64,000 nucleotides of DNA from Cephalotus follicularis (taxonomy: Eukaryota; Streptophyta; Magnoliopsida; Oxalidales; Cephalotaceae). The notes under the pieces are model-generated. The model did not search any database. It had not been told where the DNA came from and saw only the letters and a program-made list of their open reading frames with translations. The stretch is taken from positions 108,159-172,158 of the forward strand of contig BDDD01005069.1 of the NCBI GenBank assembly GCA_001972305.1, given 5' to 3'. The position numbers were made by a program, and so were the translations under genes. This document shows positions 11,123 through 21,690 of the stretch, piece by piece (the stretch's first letter is position 1; each line of letters starts with the position of its first letter).

Positions 11123-12509
11123 CTAAGCTGCGGGAGTAGAGTCTTTTTGTTCATCCTTGGGAAGAGGAAGTTCCTGATCATCCTTGAGAAGAGGAGCTTT
11201 GAAGGGTTCCAAGGTCGGAGGCAGAGGAACATCAGCTATTTGAGGAGAAGCCAAAGAAGAGGAAGCTACAGCAGGATCCGAGGGAAGAATAGTCGCTCCC
11301 GGTGGCCCATCCCCTTGTACCTCAACTTCTTGGTCAGCATCTTCCTCCAAGGCCAGGCCAACCCTCTCTTCTTCTACGTCATAGCCTTCGGGATAGAAGT
11401 CGAAAGCCTTAGCAGATGAGCAGTAGACCATGTCACCCAAAGGAACTTCAGGGTGAAGAGCCGAGACCCAGTTCCCGCAAGTGTAGAAACCTCGATGGAA
11501 GTACTCGGCGCACTCTTTAAAAATGGCATCATCAAAGTCTTCCGAAGTTTTGTAGTCCTTCATAGCGGACTCCATCAAACAGTGGAATTCGTCTGAGGAC
11601 TAGAATTCTGTCAAGGCTCCATCCACTGCTTTGGTCAGTCGTTACTCCTCTCTTTTGCGGTAGCGATCTAACCTCTCTTCTGCCCCGTGGTACATATCGC
11701 CCATGTTGGAGAGGTCCTTTTGTGTTCGGTCGCTCTCCTCAAGGGCCTTGTCGTTCTCCTCAACCAGAGACTCCTGGACCTTAAGAACTTCCTCAAGTTG
11801 AGCCTTGGCCGAGTGGGTAGTCTCCTCAAGCATTGCTGCCTCTTCCCTCACCTTGTCATACCTCTCGAGTATGACCACAAAGTTCTCCACCAAGAAATGG
11901 GTGTCATTCAGAGCCTGCTAGAGTAGTGCAGAAGTTAGAAGAAAAGAGAATAACGGGTTAGGAAAAAAGATAGAAGATGTCACTTACCTTAAAGTGGCTC
12001 CACAGGGATTTGTGGATCAACTCCTCATTGGTCCAGTCCTTCCTCGCTTTAAGCGCGTCTGGGAAGAAGCACAAAGAGCTAAGGGCAAAGGGGACCCCAG
12101 GGACGTTCAGGCTCAAACTCGCTTCCCCCACCATCTCCAACTCCTCAATCATACTTTCAACTTCCCGAGGAGGATGCAGCACAATGGGATTCTGAGAGGT
12201 CCGGCCAAGTGCAGCCTCGACTTCGATCTCTGTCACCTTTTTGCCCTTCTTGCTCAGGGGGTTAGGAAGAGCACCAGGGGAGCGTCCATCCACAGGTCGT
12301 TTGTTCCCCTTCTTCTTTGCAGCAGTAGCAGCGCTACCCCTGGTTTGAGCAGCCTTATCTCTCTGCTTGGCCCCCTAGGCAGCAGGTTTTTCCTTATGCT
12401 TAACCTTCTCGGCAACAACTTTTTCTTTTTGTTTAGATTTTTCAGCAGATGATGGCTTCACCACCTTGGTAGCCTTCAAGATGGCATCAAAACTACGCTG
12501 AGAAGCCAT
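11123..12509 (-). pseudogene. TAT-1 antisense gene, downstream part (coiled-coil, acidic tail)
   Basis: On the minus strand an ATG at 12507-12509 opens a lysine- and alanine-rich segment (one stop near 12376), a central region (12293 to 11990), a glutamate-rich coiled-coil stretch (about 11893-11642) and an acidic, proline-rich C-terminus ending at 11123. A consensus-quality intron separates blocks: donor AAG/GTAAGT near 11988 and acceptor CTAGCAG near 11917, with CTAAC between. An acceptor-like TTCTCTTGCAG directly precedes the ATG. Antisense genes at this place are known in Tat-clade elements such as maize Grande. Function unknown. Confidence 0.6.
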
Positions 12510-12695
12510 TGCTGCAAGAGAACAAAAGTTATAGGATCGAAAGCGTGGCAAATAGCAGAGAAAGAATGAAAGAAATGTAAAAGCTAAAACTGGAGGAGAC
12601 GAAGGCTTTATACAACTTTCTTCCTCGGCTATGGGCCGAGCCTCAGGGTCATCTCGGATGATTTCATCCTCCTCTCTCTCTACCCCGACTGGGCT

Positions 12696-13540
12696 CTATT
12701 CATCTTCATCCAAATGGAACCAACTGCCCAAGGACATGCTCAGTCCAACCCGACAGAGGTAGTCATCCCAGACAGTGGGATTCACCCCATCAGTGTCCAA
12801 AACAGAGAGCTTTGCTAGGTCAGCCTTCTCAGCCGACGACAGTACAAACCTCTTGTTAAGCCTTGAGACATCTAGGGAGTCCAACCAATGGCAAGGGATG
12901 AAGTCAGGGAGGTTCCTAATAAGTAAATACTTCTCTCTCCGCCCCTTAACGGACTTGGTAGGATCCACCAAGAGCTTTTTGGGCGCTCCAAAACGGGACT
13001 TGAAATAGTACCCGTACCCTTTGGGAGAGATTGTTAGGAGGTGGAACTCTTTGAAGAGCCTGACGGTAGCATTCACCTTGGACTCCCAGCACTTCACCAA
13101 AAACCCGATGATGAAGGCCCAAAACTGAGGCTAGAACAATGCAGGATGGATCTGGAAATGCTCCAGGATCTCAATGTCAAAAGGAGGAAGCGAGAACCTC
13201 ATACCATGATTAGGGCATCTAAGAACACTAGAAAAAGTCCAGGTTTGTTCTCGGTCACTTCATTGGGATGTCTAGGAAGATCCCACACTAATGCCTTCGA
13301 AAAGACAAACTTGCGAACCGATGCTTTCACCTTCTCATCATTCAGCTTGGTTTTTTCAAATTTGACCCTGAATACTTGGGTCCCCGCTCCGGTGGAGGAA
13401 ATTACAGGAGTGCCCGCAACGGTGGCCTCCATTTCCTCTTCGGCATCTAAAGGATTCTCGGCAGTGGTCACGCCCTCTGCCAGACGGTTCACCACGCCCA
13501 GTTTGTCAACCTATTTAGAGGTTTGTTTGGTTCTGACCAT
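12696..13540 (-). pseudogene. TAT-1 antisense gene, upstream part (putative gypsy-type transposon domain)
   Basis: Minus-strand reading from an ATG at 13540 runs past a stop near 13512 and another near 13130 to the stop at 12696. The part from about 13100 to 12800 contains VRLFKEFHLLTISPKGYGYY and a later LPDFIPCHW, which resemble the plant domain named Transposase_28, 'putative gypsy type transposon', often found in antisense ORFs of Tat elements. It is not a transposase in any shown sense. With the block at 11123-12509 it probably forms one multi-exon antisense gene. Confidence 0.55.
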
Positions 13541-13544
13541 TTGG

Positions 13545-14042
13545 GATTTCTAGAGAGAGAGTGAAGATGAGCAGATGGAGAGAAACCCTGAAGAAGACAG
13601 TATAATCTTTCAAAGATGAAAAAAGCCAAAAAGGAACCTCACCAGAGATTGTTGAGGAGGATTTGAAGAAAAACTGATTGGAAATCTGAAGATTCAAGAA
13701 GCGGAAAACCATAAGCTTTAGGGATTCAAAAAAGCGTAAAGAGGCTTCTCAAGGAAGCCAAAGCCTTATAAAGACTCAGGGATCACTCTCGGACCGTTGG
13801 ATCGCATGGGAGTGAGTGGTTGAGATTGATCAGTCTAATCAAGAGTTATAAATGAAGTGGTAACGCGTGGGAATTGAAGAGGCATTAGCGTTACGGACGC
13901 TTACTCTTCTTTTCCCCTAAGATAACAGTGAAATTGGGATGAGCAACACAGGCCCAATTACCAATTCAAGGTCAGCTTATGCTTTCAAGCCCCGCTCGAA
14001 ATTGGGCCAGGCTATGAATGGTCTTCTTTCTCTGCGAAGCCC
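13545..14042. other. TAT-1 spacer between antisense gene and 3' LTR
   Basis: About 500 bp without a coding frame. By position it could contain the antisense promoter and 5' untranslated region, but I see no clear TATA box. Confidence 0.4.
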
Positions 14043-14067
14043 AGAAAAAGAAGACTTGGGGGGCATA
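14043..14067 (+). other. TAT-1 polypurine tract
   Basis: Purine-rich AGAAAAAGAAGACTTGGGG lies directly before the 3' LTR start TGATATGGG at 14068; such tracts prime plus-strand DNA synthesis. Confidence 0.8.
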
Positions 14068-14559
14068 TGATATGGGAAAAAATCTTTCCTAATTTTCATT
14101 GCCACGTGTCCTCGGGAGAGGGAACCAGGTTGGTGGCTGAGTGTTCTAATTTTGGAAAGGATAAAGCCAAATAAAAAAATGGCACCTTATCAGGTGGAGA
14201 ATCAGGGAAATGGCCCGAGATCCTTAGCATTTCCTTAGGGGATGCATATCAGCTCCGAAAATTATGCTAGGTAGTTACAATCACCTCCTATAAATACAAG
14301 AATCCAAGACATAACACAGGTCCGCCACTTTAACACTTGAAAACACCTTAGTGATTCTATTTCCTGCCTTATTTGACTTTGGCATCGGAGAGTACCCGGG
14401 AGAAAACCCTCATGGACCTTCATGTAGTTTTCCTTTCTTGTGTAGGGAATACAGTCACGCCATTCAAACCACCTTTTCGGAGCAATTTGCAGCGTTTCCT
14501 TCAACAAATCAAGCCCCTACACGTGGGGTACTGTTGAAGAAATGATTTTTGTATCAACA
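14068..14559 (+). repeat. TAT-1 3' LTR
   Basis: 492 bp, TGATATGGG to TATCAACA, with TATAAATA at 14289-14296. It aligns end to end with the 5' LTR except for the latter's lost first bases. LINE coding sequence resumes directly after it. Confidence 0.93.
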
Positions 14560-15640
14560 CTTTGTGTTATGAATAAGAAAGAGGATCGTGATTGGATTAT
14601 ACACACATGGCTATTTGATAAGAGCATGGTTCTTCTACATGAATTGAATGATGAGATTCATCCATCGCATGTGGTATGGGAGACGTGTAGCCTGCGAGTT
14701 AGGGTTTATGGGGTGCCATTGGTGTGTCTATCTGAATAGGTGGGGAAGTTAATTGGGAATTCTATTGGGCTAACAGAGGAAGTAGAGTGCATTAAGAAGC
14801 AAGGCAATCAAGGTAGTTACTTCCGTTTAAGGGTTCAAGTCTCCATTAAGTAGCCTCTAAGAAGAGGGATGAACCTCTCCTATGGGTCAAATTTTAAATA
14901 TGAAAAACTCCCTAATTTTTGTTTTGTTTGTGGCCGCTTGGGTCATGTGGAGAGAAACTGTGAGGTTACAGGGGGAAGGCGTGCGAAGGGAGAAATGGTG
15001 GATTATCAGTTTGGTCAATGGTTAAGGGCAGAGGAGAGATCTCGTTATGCAAAAAGTTTTGTGAAATTGATCTCCCATCCAATAGTGGATGGTATGTGGG
15101 CCTCGTTGGGTAATGGGAATGGGGGATGTAGAATGTACTTACACTAGTGATAAAGAAAACACTATAGACTGTGGCAGCTCAACAATTTGGGCTAGGGATG
15201 CGTTGTCTAGAGAGGACGTTCCTGGGGGTATGGATGTGGTGTATAGGAGCACAGAGATACCAGTACTATCCAATAACAAGGGCCTAGGGACAAACATTTT
15301 CCCCAAATGCATGGAATTGGTTGATAGGCAAGATTGACTGGAGAAAGACCACTTCGTGCATGAAACTCATGATCTTGGGGATGCAGATACCAAGAATGGA
15401 ATGGGTTCACGTAAGACTAAAGGAAGTTGGGAGATAATGGTCTCCTCAACTTTTGTAAAATCATCTTGACAAGGGTGTAAGGAGAGGGCGAGGAAGAAAC
15501 ATTTATCGAATGAGAGCAATAGTGGGAGTGGTAGCTCTAAGAAGAGGAAAGTAGGCTCAGTATTGAGTACTCCAAAAAAAAACTCAAACAAACTGTGGAG
15601 AAAGTAGAAGACTCATATTTGAAAGATGCAGAAACTAGGG
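14560..15640 (+). pseudogene. LINE ORF1, remainder with zinc knuckle
   Basis: Reading resumes in the frame interrupted at 212. It shows the DUF4283-type continuation (NKKEDRDWIIHTWLFDKS, then HVVWETCSLRVRVYGVPL) and, after stops at 14737 and about 14850, a CCHC zinc knuckle CFVCGRLGHVERNC at about 14920-14961. A basic, low-complexity C-terminal region follows to about 15600. The protein would be the RNA-binding partner of ORF2. Broken by at least four stops or shifts. Confidence 0.75.
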
Positions 15641-15769
15641 GCAACTAGTCCCACCTTGTCTAGTGAATTGCTTAAGCTGAAACTGTTGTGGGCTTGAGAA
15701 CCTACGTGTAGTTAGGGGTCTGATTGACCTCAATAGAAGAGAAGCTCCCTAATGCATTTTTCTCATGGA

Positions 15770-16850
15770 AATGCGTTTAATGGTACATGAGATGGAATGA
15801 ATTACAGCAAAATTGAACTTTCATAATTGTCTAATAGTGAACCCCGAAGGAAGAGGAGGGGGGTTGGCTATGTTGTGGGATGATGGCTTGGATACTATGG
15901 TTGCTTCATATTCCAACAATCACATTGATATGATAATGGACGATGGTAACAACTGGTATTACTTGTGATTCACAAAGATTTATGGCAAACCTTAGGTGCA
16001 AAGACATCAGGAAATATGGACATTACTCTGGGCTTTACATGGGCAAATGCATAAACTATGGGTGTTTATAGGTGATTTCAATGAAATACTAAGATTATCA
16101 GAGAAGCACGGGGGTGGAATGAATGCATCTTGGCAGATTGATCAATTTAGAAACGCCCTTCATGACTGTGGGCTGGTGGACATGAGGTGTGAGGGTAGTG
16201 GCTTTACGTGGAATAATGGGAGGCGAGGCCTGGACTTTATTAGCGCTCGATTAGACCGGAGTGTGTGTAACTGGGAATGGAAAGTGAAGTTTCCAATGGC
16301 AGTAATGTTCCACACGTTAACATCTATTTTGGACCATTGTGCCATCGTCCTTTGCTCCCAAGGTCGTTGTAGGAACACTGGCTGTAAAAGACAAACTTGA
16401 TTTGAGGCTATGTGGGTTCAAAATCCCGGTTGTGGTGAGGTGGTAAAGCATCCTTGGTGTTTTCCATCCTATGAGGACGATAAAATGAGTGTTCTTTTTG
16501 CCAAAATTTGGTCATGCATAAGGGATCTTGGGATGTGGAACAAAAAAGTGTTTGGGCATATAGGGGAGGCTATACGGGAGGCAAGACAAAATCTACATAC
16601 AATCCAAGCAGGACCAGTGATGGGAGATTCTATGATGATACCAAAGAGGAAGCAAGGGCATTAAATGACCTTCTGGAATGGGAAAAGGTACTGTGGAAGC
16701 AGCGGTCTAGGATCTCTTGGCTAAAGGAAGGTGATCGTAACACTGCCTTTTTTCATTGTAAAGCTAATCAGAGAAGATGGAGAAATGCCATTATGGGGTT
16801 GCTACATGAAGATGTGAGATGACTTACTAAGGAGGAAGATATTGATGACA
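15770..16850 (+). pseudogene. LINE ORF2, endonuclease part and linker
   Basis: An apurinic/apyrimidinic-type endonuclease is recognisable: GRGGGLAMLW at about 15851, the catalytic IGDFNEI at about 16069-16089, GFTWNN at about 16200 and LDR at about 16254. The expected S-D-H motif reads ILDH at about 16331, so one active-site residue is replaced. The linker before reverse transcriptase follows ([17 protein letters not shown] at about 16709-16760), after a frame shift near 16600. Reverse transcriptase itself is absent. Confidence 0.8.
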
Positions 16851-16854
16851 TTAC

Positions 16855-17900
16855 TATTAGGAATAAGTCCTACAAGCTAGGTTATCTTATAATAACAATA
16901 GATTGTAATAGTACTAATATTCAATAAAGGATATTCTTATTTATTAATGGTAATTGTTCATTTATATTTGGATATTTATAATCAATGAATGTTCATAGAG
17001 TAAAGTATGAGTAAGACCATGATGATATCATACTGTGTGACTTAGGACATCTATAAGCTTTATTCTAGAATCTTCCTAGTCATGGGATTACATACATGGG
17101 ACATGTGTAGTCCAGTTAGATTAGCACGTTATATGCCAGCTTGTTGAAGAGGTTGACTGATCTCATAAGTCATCATGTAGTGACTATATGGCATATGCGT
17201 GGGTGCTCATAAGGTTATGAGTTCATTGAAGTGGCTCACAGTAAAAAGTCCTCTTTGGAGTTTTACTTACATGTAAAACATGGTTCTGTTATTGTAGTTA
17301 CGTAAGCAGTCTTTAGACCTAAGCCACCACTTGATATCTTGTGTATAAGATATCATGTCTTAATGATACTTAAATACGTCTCATAACCATGGAGAGTTTA
17401 CATGTATTAATTGGGCATGGTAAGTTATGCATGGAGATATGTGTGTGTGCAATATGGGATCTACTGTTCCCAGTAAAAGGAGATTATGCTTAAGGTGATT
17501 AGCTGTAAGATTTCCTTTCCAGGATGAAAAGATACTGGAAAGTCGTTTCCAATATCAGATATCAGATAATTAGAAAAGGTTTTCTAATTTGATCGTAATA
17601 GCTAATTACTTTAGATATTAATTTAAGGAATTAAATTATTGGGGCTTGACATTATCTATGCCCTATATTAATTCAAACATTGTTGGTAAAGGGACTATAA
17701 ATACACGCAAATTGTAGTTCAAGGTTCAATGTTACTTCATATTACCTAATGTTGATGCTCAGATTGATCAACAACGAATTTATATTAACCATTCCTTGAG
17801 GTTGAACATAGTCCGGTTGCAAGATGTCTGTCGTGGCTGAGGTTGACCTGAAACCAAAGGAAAATGGTCAAAAGATAGCTACAAAGTCGTCTTCGGAACT
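16855..17900 (+). repeat. Copia-type LTR-like sequence, forward
   Basis: It begins TATTAGGAATAAGTCC, close to the TGTTAGG start common to Copia LTRs, and has a TATA box TATAAATA at 17696-17703. Similarity to the inverted piece at 18560-18953 is clear over 17408-17800. No coding sequence and no certain 3' end; the element body is missing. Confidence 0.5.
17696..17703 (+). promoter_or_regulatory. TATA box in forward LTR-like sequence
   Basis: TATAAATA preceded by GGGAC and followed by a non-coding leader, as at a plant LTR promoter. Confidence 0.5.
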
Positions 17901-18953
17901 ATATGTTGGTTTCATTATAAAGAGGCTAGATTAACACTTAATCTAACCCAAGTCTTTACTCAACCAAGTTTTTTCAAATCCTATCTCACTTCAAGGCACT
18001 TTGAATAGCAAAGGGGATGCTATCTCAAAGATGATCCATACCAAGAGAGAAGCAAGAGTGAGTGTATGGGAGAGAGAGTGAATTTTTGGCCCAAAGGGAA
18101 AAGGAACCAAGGAGGAGATGCTAGTCTATAATGCCTTAGTCTCCTTTTTCCTTATGGTGAAATGAACTCTTATGTCTTAACTCATAATACACATCCTTTA
18201 TATAGTAAGTGATGGTCAAAACTTACTACATTATGACTTGACCAAGTCAAAGATAAAGAAGTCATGAGAATAGACAACATGATTAATCTCATTAATCAAG
18301 TAGTTTATCTCATAAGCTAATTCAATTAAACTAATCGCATTAGTGTAATGAATTAATTCTCTCCAAATCTCTTGCATTCTCACACTTGTATTGTGTGTGA
18401 TTCTATGGGTTTATAATTGTGTTGGATATAGGATTAATCATAATAGTTATGATTGCCCAATTAGTCATTCCTAATCGCAATAAAAACTTATAATCGAAAT
18501 AAAAGAATTAAACATTGATTTTAATTCTTTGTTATACGTTATTAATAATCAATTAATCTTGGTTATCCGAATGATTAACATCGACATCTAGCAATGTATA
18601 TTGACCTATAGGTAATATGAATATAACCTTGAACCTCGAACTACAGCAACGCATGCGTATAATCCTCGACCAATAATACTCGAATTAAACCTAGGGCGAG
18701 GAACATGTCAAGCCCTAATAGTTCATTCATTAAAATGATATCGTAGGTAATTAGCTATCAACATCAAATTAGAAACTTTTTCTAATTAACTGATCTCTAA
18801 TATTGGAATCAACATTCCAATATCGCTTCATCCTGGCCAAGAAATCTTATAGCTAATAACCCTAAGTATAACATCCTTTTACTGGGAGGGGTAGATTCCA
18901 TATTGCTCACTCACATATCTCCATGCATAATCTACCATACTCAACTAATACTG
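17901..18953 (-). repeat. Copia-type LTR-like sequence, reverse
   Basis: On the minus strand, 18953 to about 18560 aligns with 17408-17800 of the forward piece. It continues with a TATA-like TATATAAAGG (18195-18204) and a leader-like region to about 17900. So it is a related LTR in opposite orientation, also without a body. Confidence 0.5.
18195..18204 (-). promoter_or_regulatory. TATA-like box in reverse LTR-like sequence
   Basis: TATATAAAGG on the minus strand, about 500 bp from, and facing, the TATA box at 17696. Confidence 0.4.
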
Positions 18954-19545
18954 TAACGACCCCGACCCGAGCTCACTAATAGGTCAAAGCAAACTCCGAA
19001 GATCGGTTGCGTTACGTTGGGTGTGAAACGTTACATCCTTTGATACTATTCTCTATAAGTACAATACATCATAAACTCATATCTCGCAACATCATACATA
19101 ACCTTAAATTAAAACTTTACACATAATCATCTTATATAAAGATGTCATAATCATATCGTTAATCTACATTACACAGGATGGTGATGGGACCCATAAGGTC
19201 ACTGTCTTAACAGACTAGCCTCATTGGAGGATATCTCGCAGGACCTCCTTTGGCAGGTGAACCAAAGGGTGAATTCCACATTGTGAAGGCCGCGAGGACC
19301 TCGTGTAACTCCAAATAGAATCCTGACTACCTATGCTATGTCCTAAAGAGACTAGCATTAAGGGGAAGAATTGATCAGGCCAGCGTTATCTCGACTCAAT
19401 CCTCTATAGCACAAGCAGCGCGTAGACGATGGCAATGCTCAACTACAACAGAGCAGTACATGTTGGAAGCGTGAAAGGGTACAGAGGATGTTTTAGGCCA
19501 TAGGTGCTCATAGTGTCGAATTTTAATTTTTCAATTAAGGAGCTC
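18954..19545 (-). repeat. Gypsy-type LTR fragment
   Basis: TGTAACGACCCCGACCCGAG at 18954 has the TGTAAC/GACCC style of gypsy LTR ends. The following 590 bp are non-coding and are cut by the Copia LTR at 19546. Orientation is uncertain; the short region from 19190 to 19300 resembles transcribed LTR text on the minus strand. Confidence 0.4.
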
Positions 19546-21676
19546 TGAGCCAGAGAACACTCTAGAATATATATGCCCATAAACAACCATGCAAGGACTA
19601 GGATCACCTACTTAGCTAACCAATCAGAACACCACCTCAAAGGCACAAGATAAAATACGCAAAGAAGAAGGATCCACTACCTATAAAGAAGGCTCCTTCC
19701 TTCTAGAGCTCCCTCAACACTCTAGCTCATTCCTTTCTCCGCAGACTTCAAAGACAAGCTCCTAAGCTCGTATACAAGCTATCTAAAGGAAGACCAAGAT
19801 GGTCTGAATTCCTAACACTCAATCTATAATATGAACTTACAATCAATTTCTATGTAAGACATTGCTTGGACATTAACGATTCCAAGAAGTCTAGAATGTA
19901 ATGAGAGTTCCAGCTATACTAATAATCAAGATAGATAAAGGAGCGCTACAGAGTACAATGATCCTCCACCTACAATGACCAAGGGAGGGGTGAGAGGAGA
20001 TGAGTGTGTTTGGAAAATGTTTCCTTTGAAGCTCTCAGCTTCTCTCTCTTTTTGTTTTACAAAAGAAAGAATAACCAGTGGCCTTGAAGGAGAAGCACTT
20101 GCGCTCTTAGCTAAGAAAAAGCAAGTGTGTGTCTTACACTCAACGTCTGCCAACTTCTCACTTACCGCCATGCGCAAAAATGGAAGTGTCTCACACTACC
20201 GTCCATGCCTCCATTAAATACGCTGAACACTGTGTCTCCACTAGAAGACAAGAGTGTGGCAGGTTGGGCTTTAACATTTGGGCTTGTCAAATATGAATAC
20301 TCTAAGTATCACAAAAGATAGCCTAATGTGTGTCCAACACACATATGATCCAATCAGCTCAATATGTCCAACATATAAATTCTCCTTCAATCACATATCC
20401 AATAAGTGGTAGAAACAACACTCAGCCCATGCTAGAACATTTTGACTATGATGTAGCTCTTAGCTAATCAAAATGCTTTTCGCTTGGTAATACCTCTAGG
20501 TATTATCCTCCACCTTTCGACATATGCCTAGCATATATCAGTCACACCAGTGATAAGGAGAGACCCGAAAGCTTGGTTTGAAATCCGGTTCAATGATTAA
20601 TTCCCGGAACATCCCAGAGTTCCGTTACGACTAATCCATTGGTCCTAGACCATCCAAAAAGTTCTAGAAAAATATCTAATATTTGTTTTTTCAATTCCAT
20701 GAAGTTAATCTCTAAATTAAAATCCACGATGATCGTTCAAATTCCAATTAACCAATACTTTCTACTGTTGTTAGCGTTTATGTAGCGTTTCCTTCATCAT
20801 GCTTAGCTCCTATCACGGTCTAGGGTATGGATAAGTGTCACCCTATATGAAAGCTGCGATAACTATAAATCTTGTACCACATTGCGACTATCCACGAAAC
20901 TTCCTGGAAACCTAGTTTCCTGTCCACCAGCACTAGGCCAGGTTTTTCCAAGTCTGCAATGGACACATAAATTATAGAGCTGATCACCCTGCCTACAGGT
21001 GTGATGATCCCATATTGCGCACTCGCTCACACTAGCACGCAGCTCTCACATGACCCAAAGACAAGCCGTTTGCCAACTCTCTTAGCTGGATAAGCCGGAA
21101 ATCAAAGCCATGCAGTCACTACGCAATGTCAAGCAGTCGCTCTGGTCTATGGAATAGCGTAGGTAGTTTGCCTACTAGTCACCTAGTGACTATACACTAC
21201 TGACACTGGTAGGACTATGTATATAGGTTTCCTATGGTGGGTCAAGTTCAGTGAACGTGCTCTGAGCATGCACCCCGCATTACGCCCTTGGCTCTAGCCA
21301 AATGGCAATGAGATAGTCCATCTTCTACTATTGGGATACGTGCATAACTATGGCAAGTATATCCAGTTCAACTATTTCCCAAAGATAATGAACCAAACGA
21401 CTTGGAACATTTAGTCAAAAGGGAGTAAGGTAGTCGTTCTCATAGCCCAATGGCACAACATCCAACCCTTTGTAACAGGGCACCATGTGTGCTTACAGTT
21501 AATATGTAAATTAAACTGAGACAATAGATATTGTTTGGGATACTCACACACAGCATGCCATAACTAAATTTAAATTGCACAAGGTAACATTAAATGAATT
21601 TAAGATTGTATATATAAAGTGAATTAAGTTTACAATCAACCACCTAGTGGCTTGCAGGGTCATCCTATACCTAACA
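19546..21676 (-). repeat. COP-A 3' LTR
   Basis: 2.13 kb; in its own direction it starts TGTTAGGTATAGGATGACCC at 21676. The polypurine-like CAAGTAGGAGAT (minus strand) adjoins at 21677-21690. A second copy lies at 41951-46775, and a diverged forward relative at 46911-49219. No gene inside. Confidence 0.85.
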
Positions 21677-21690
21677 ATCTCCTACTTGCC

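Larger units (their letters stand above)
213..14559 (+). mobile_element. TAT-1, Ty3/Gypsy retrotransposon of the Tat lineage
   Basis: Two LTRs (213-693 and 14068-14559) flank a primer site, gag, protease, reverse transcriptase, RNase H, a second RNase H, integrase, and an antisense gene block before the 3' LTR. The second RNase H after the first is the hallmark of the Tat clade. The copy is dead, with several stops and frameshifts. The right flank is ctttg (14560-14564). The matching left copy and about 17 bases of the 5' LTR are lost, leaving LINE sequence joined directly to the LTR interior. Confidence 0.9.
1..16850 (+). mobile_element. L1-like LINE, interrupted by TAT-1
   Basis: ORF1 pieces at 1-212 and 14560-15640 and ORF2 endonuclease at about 15770-16850 lie in order on one strand, separated only by the Tat element. 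The joining codons around 205-212 and 14560-14600 read through in one frame, which supports a single LINE cut by TAT-1. The reverse transcriptase of ORF2 and the poly(A) tail are missing; the element stops where an LTR-like sequence begins at about 16855. Confidence 0.75.

Noticed and set aside
19926..20321. 80-residue frames also present at 42377-42724
   Set aside because: The duplication in the two Copia LTR copies explains their reappearance; no domain and no consistent conservation of frame.
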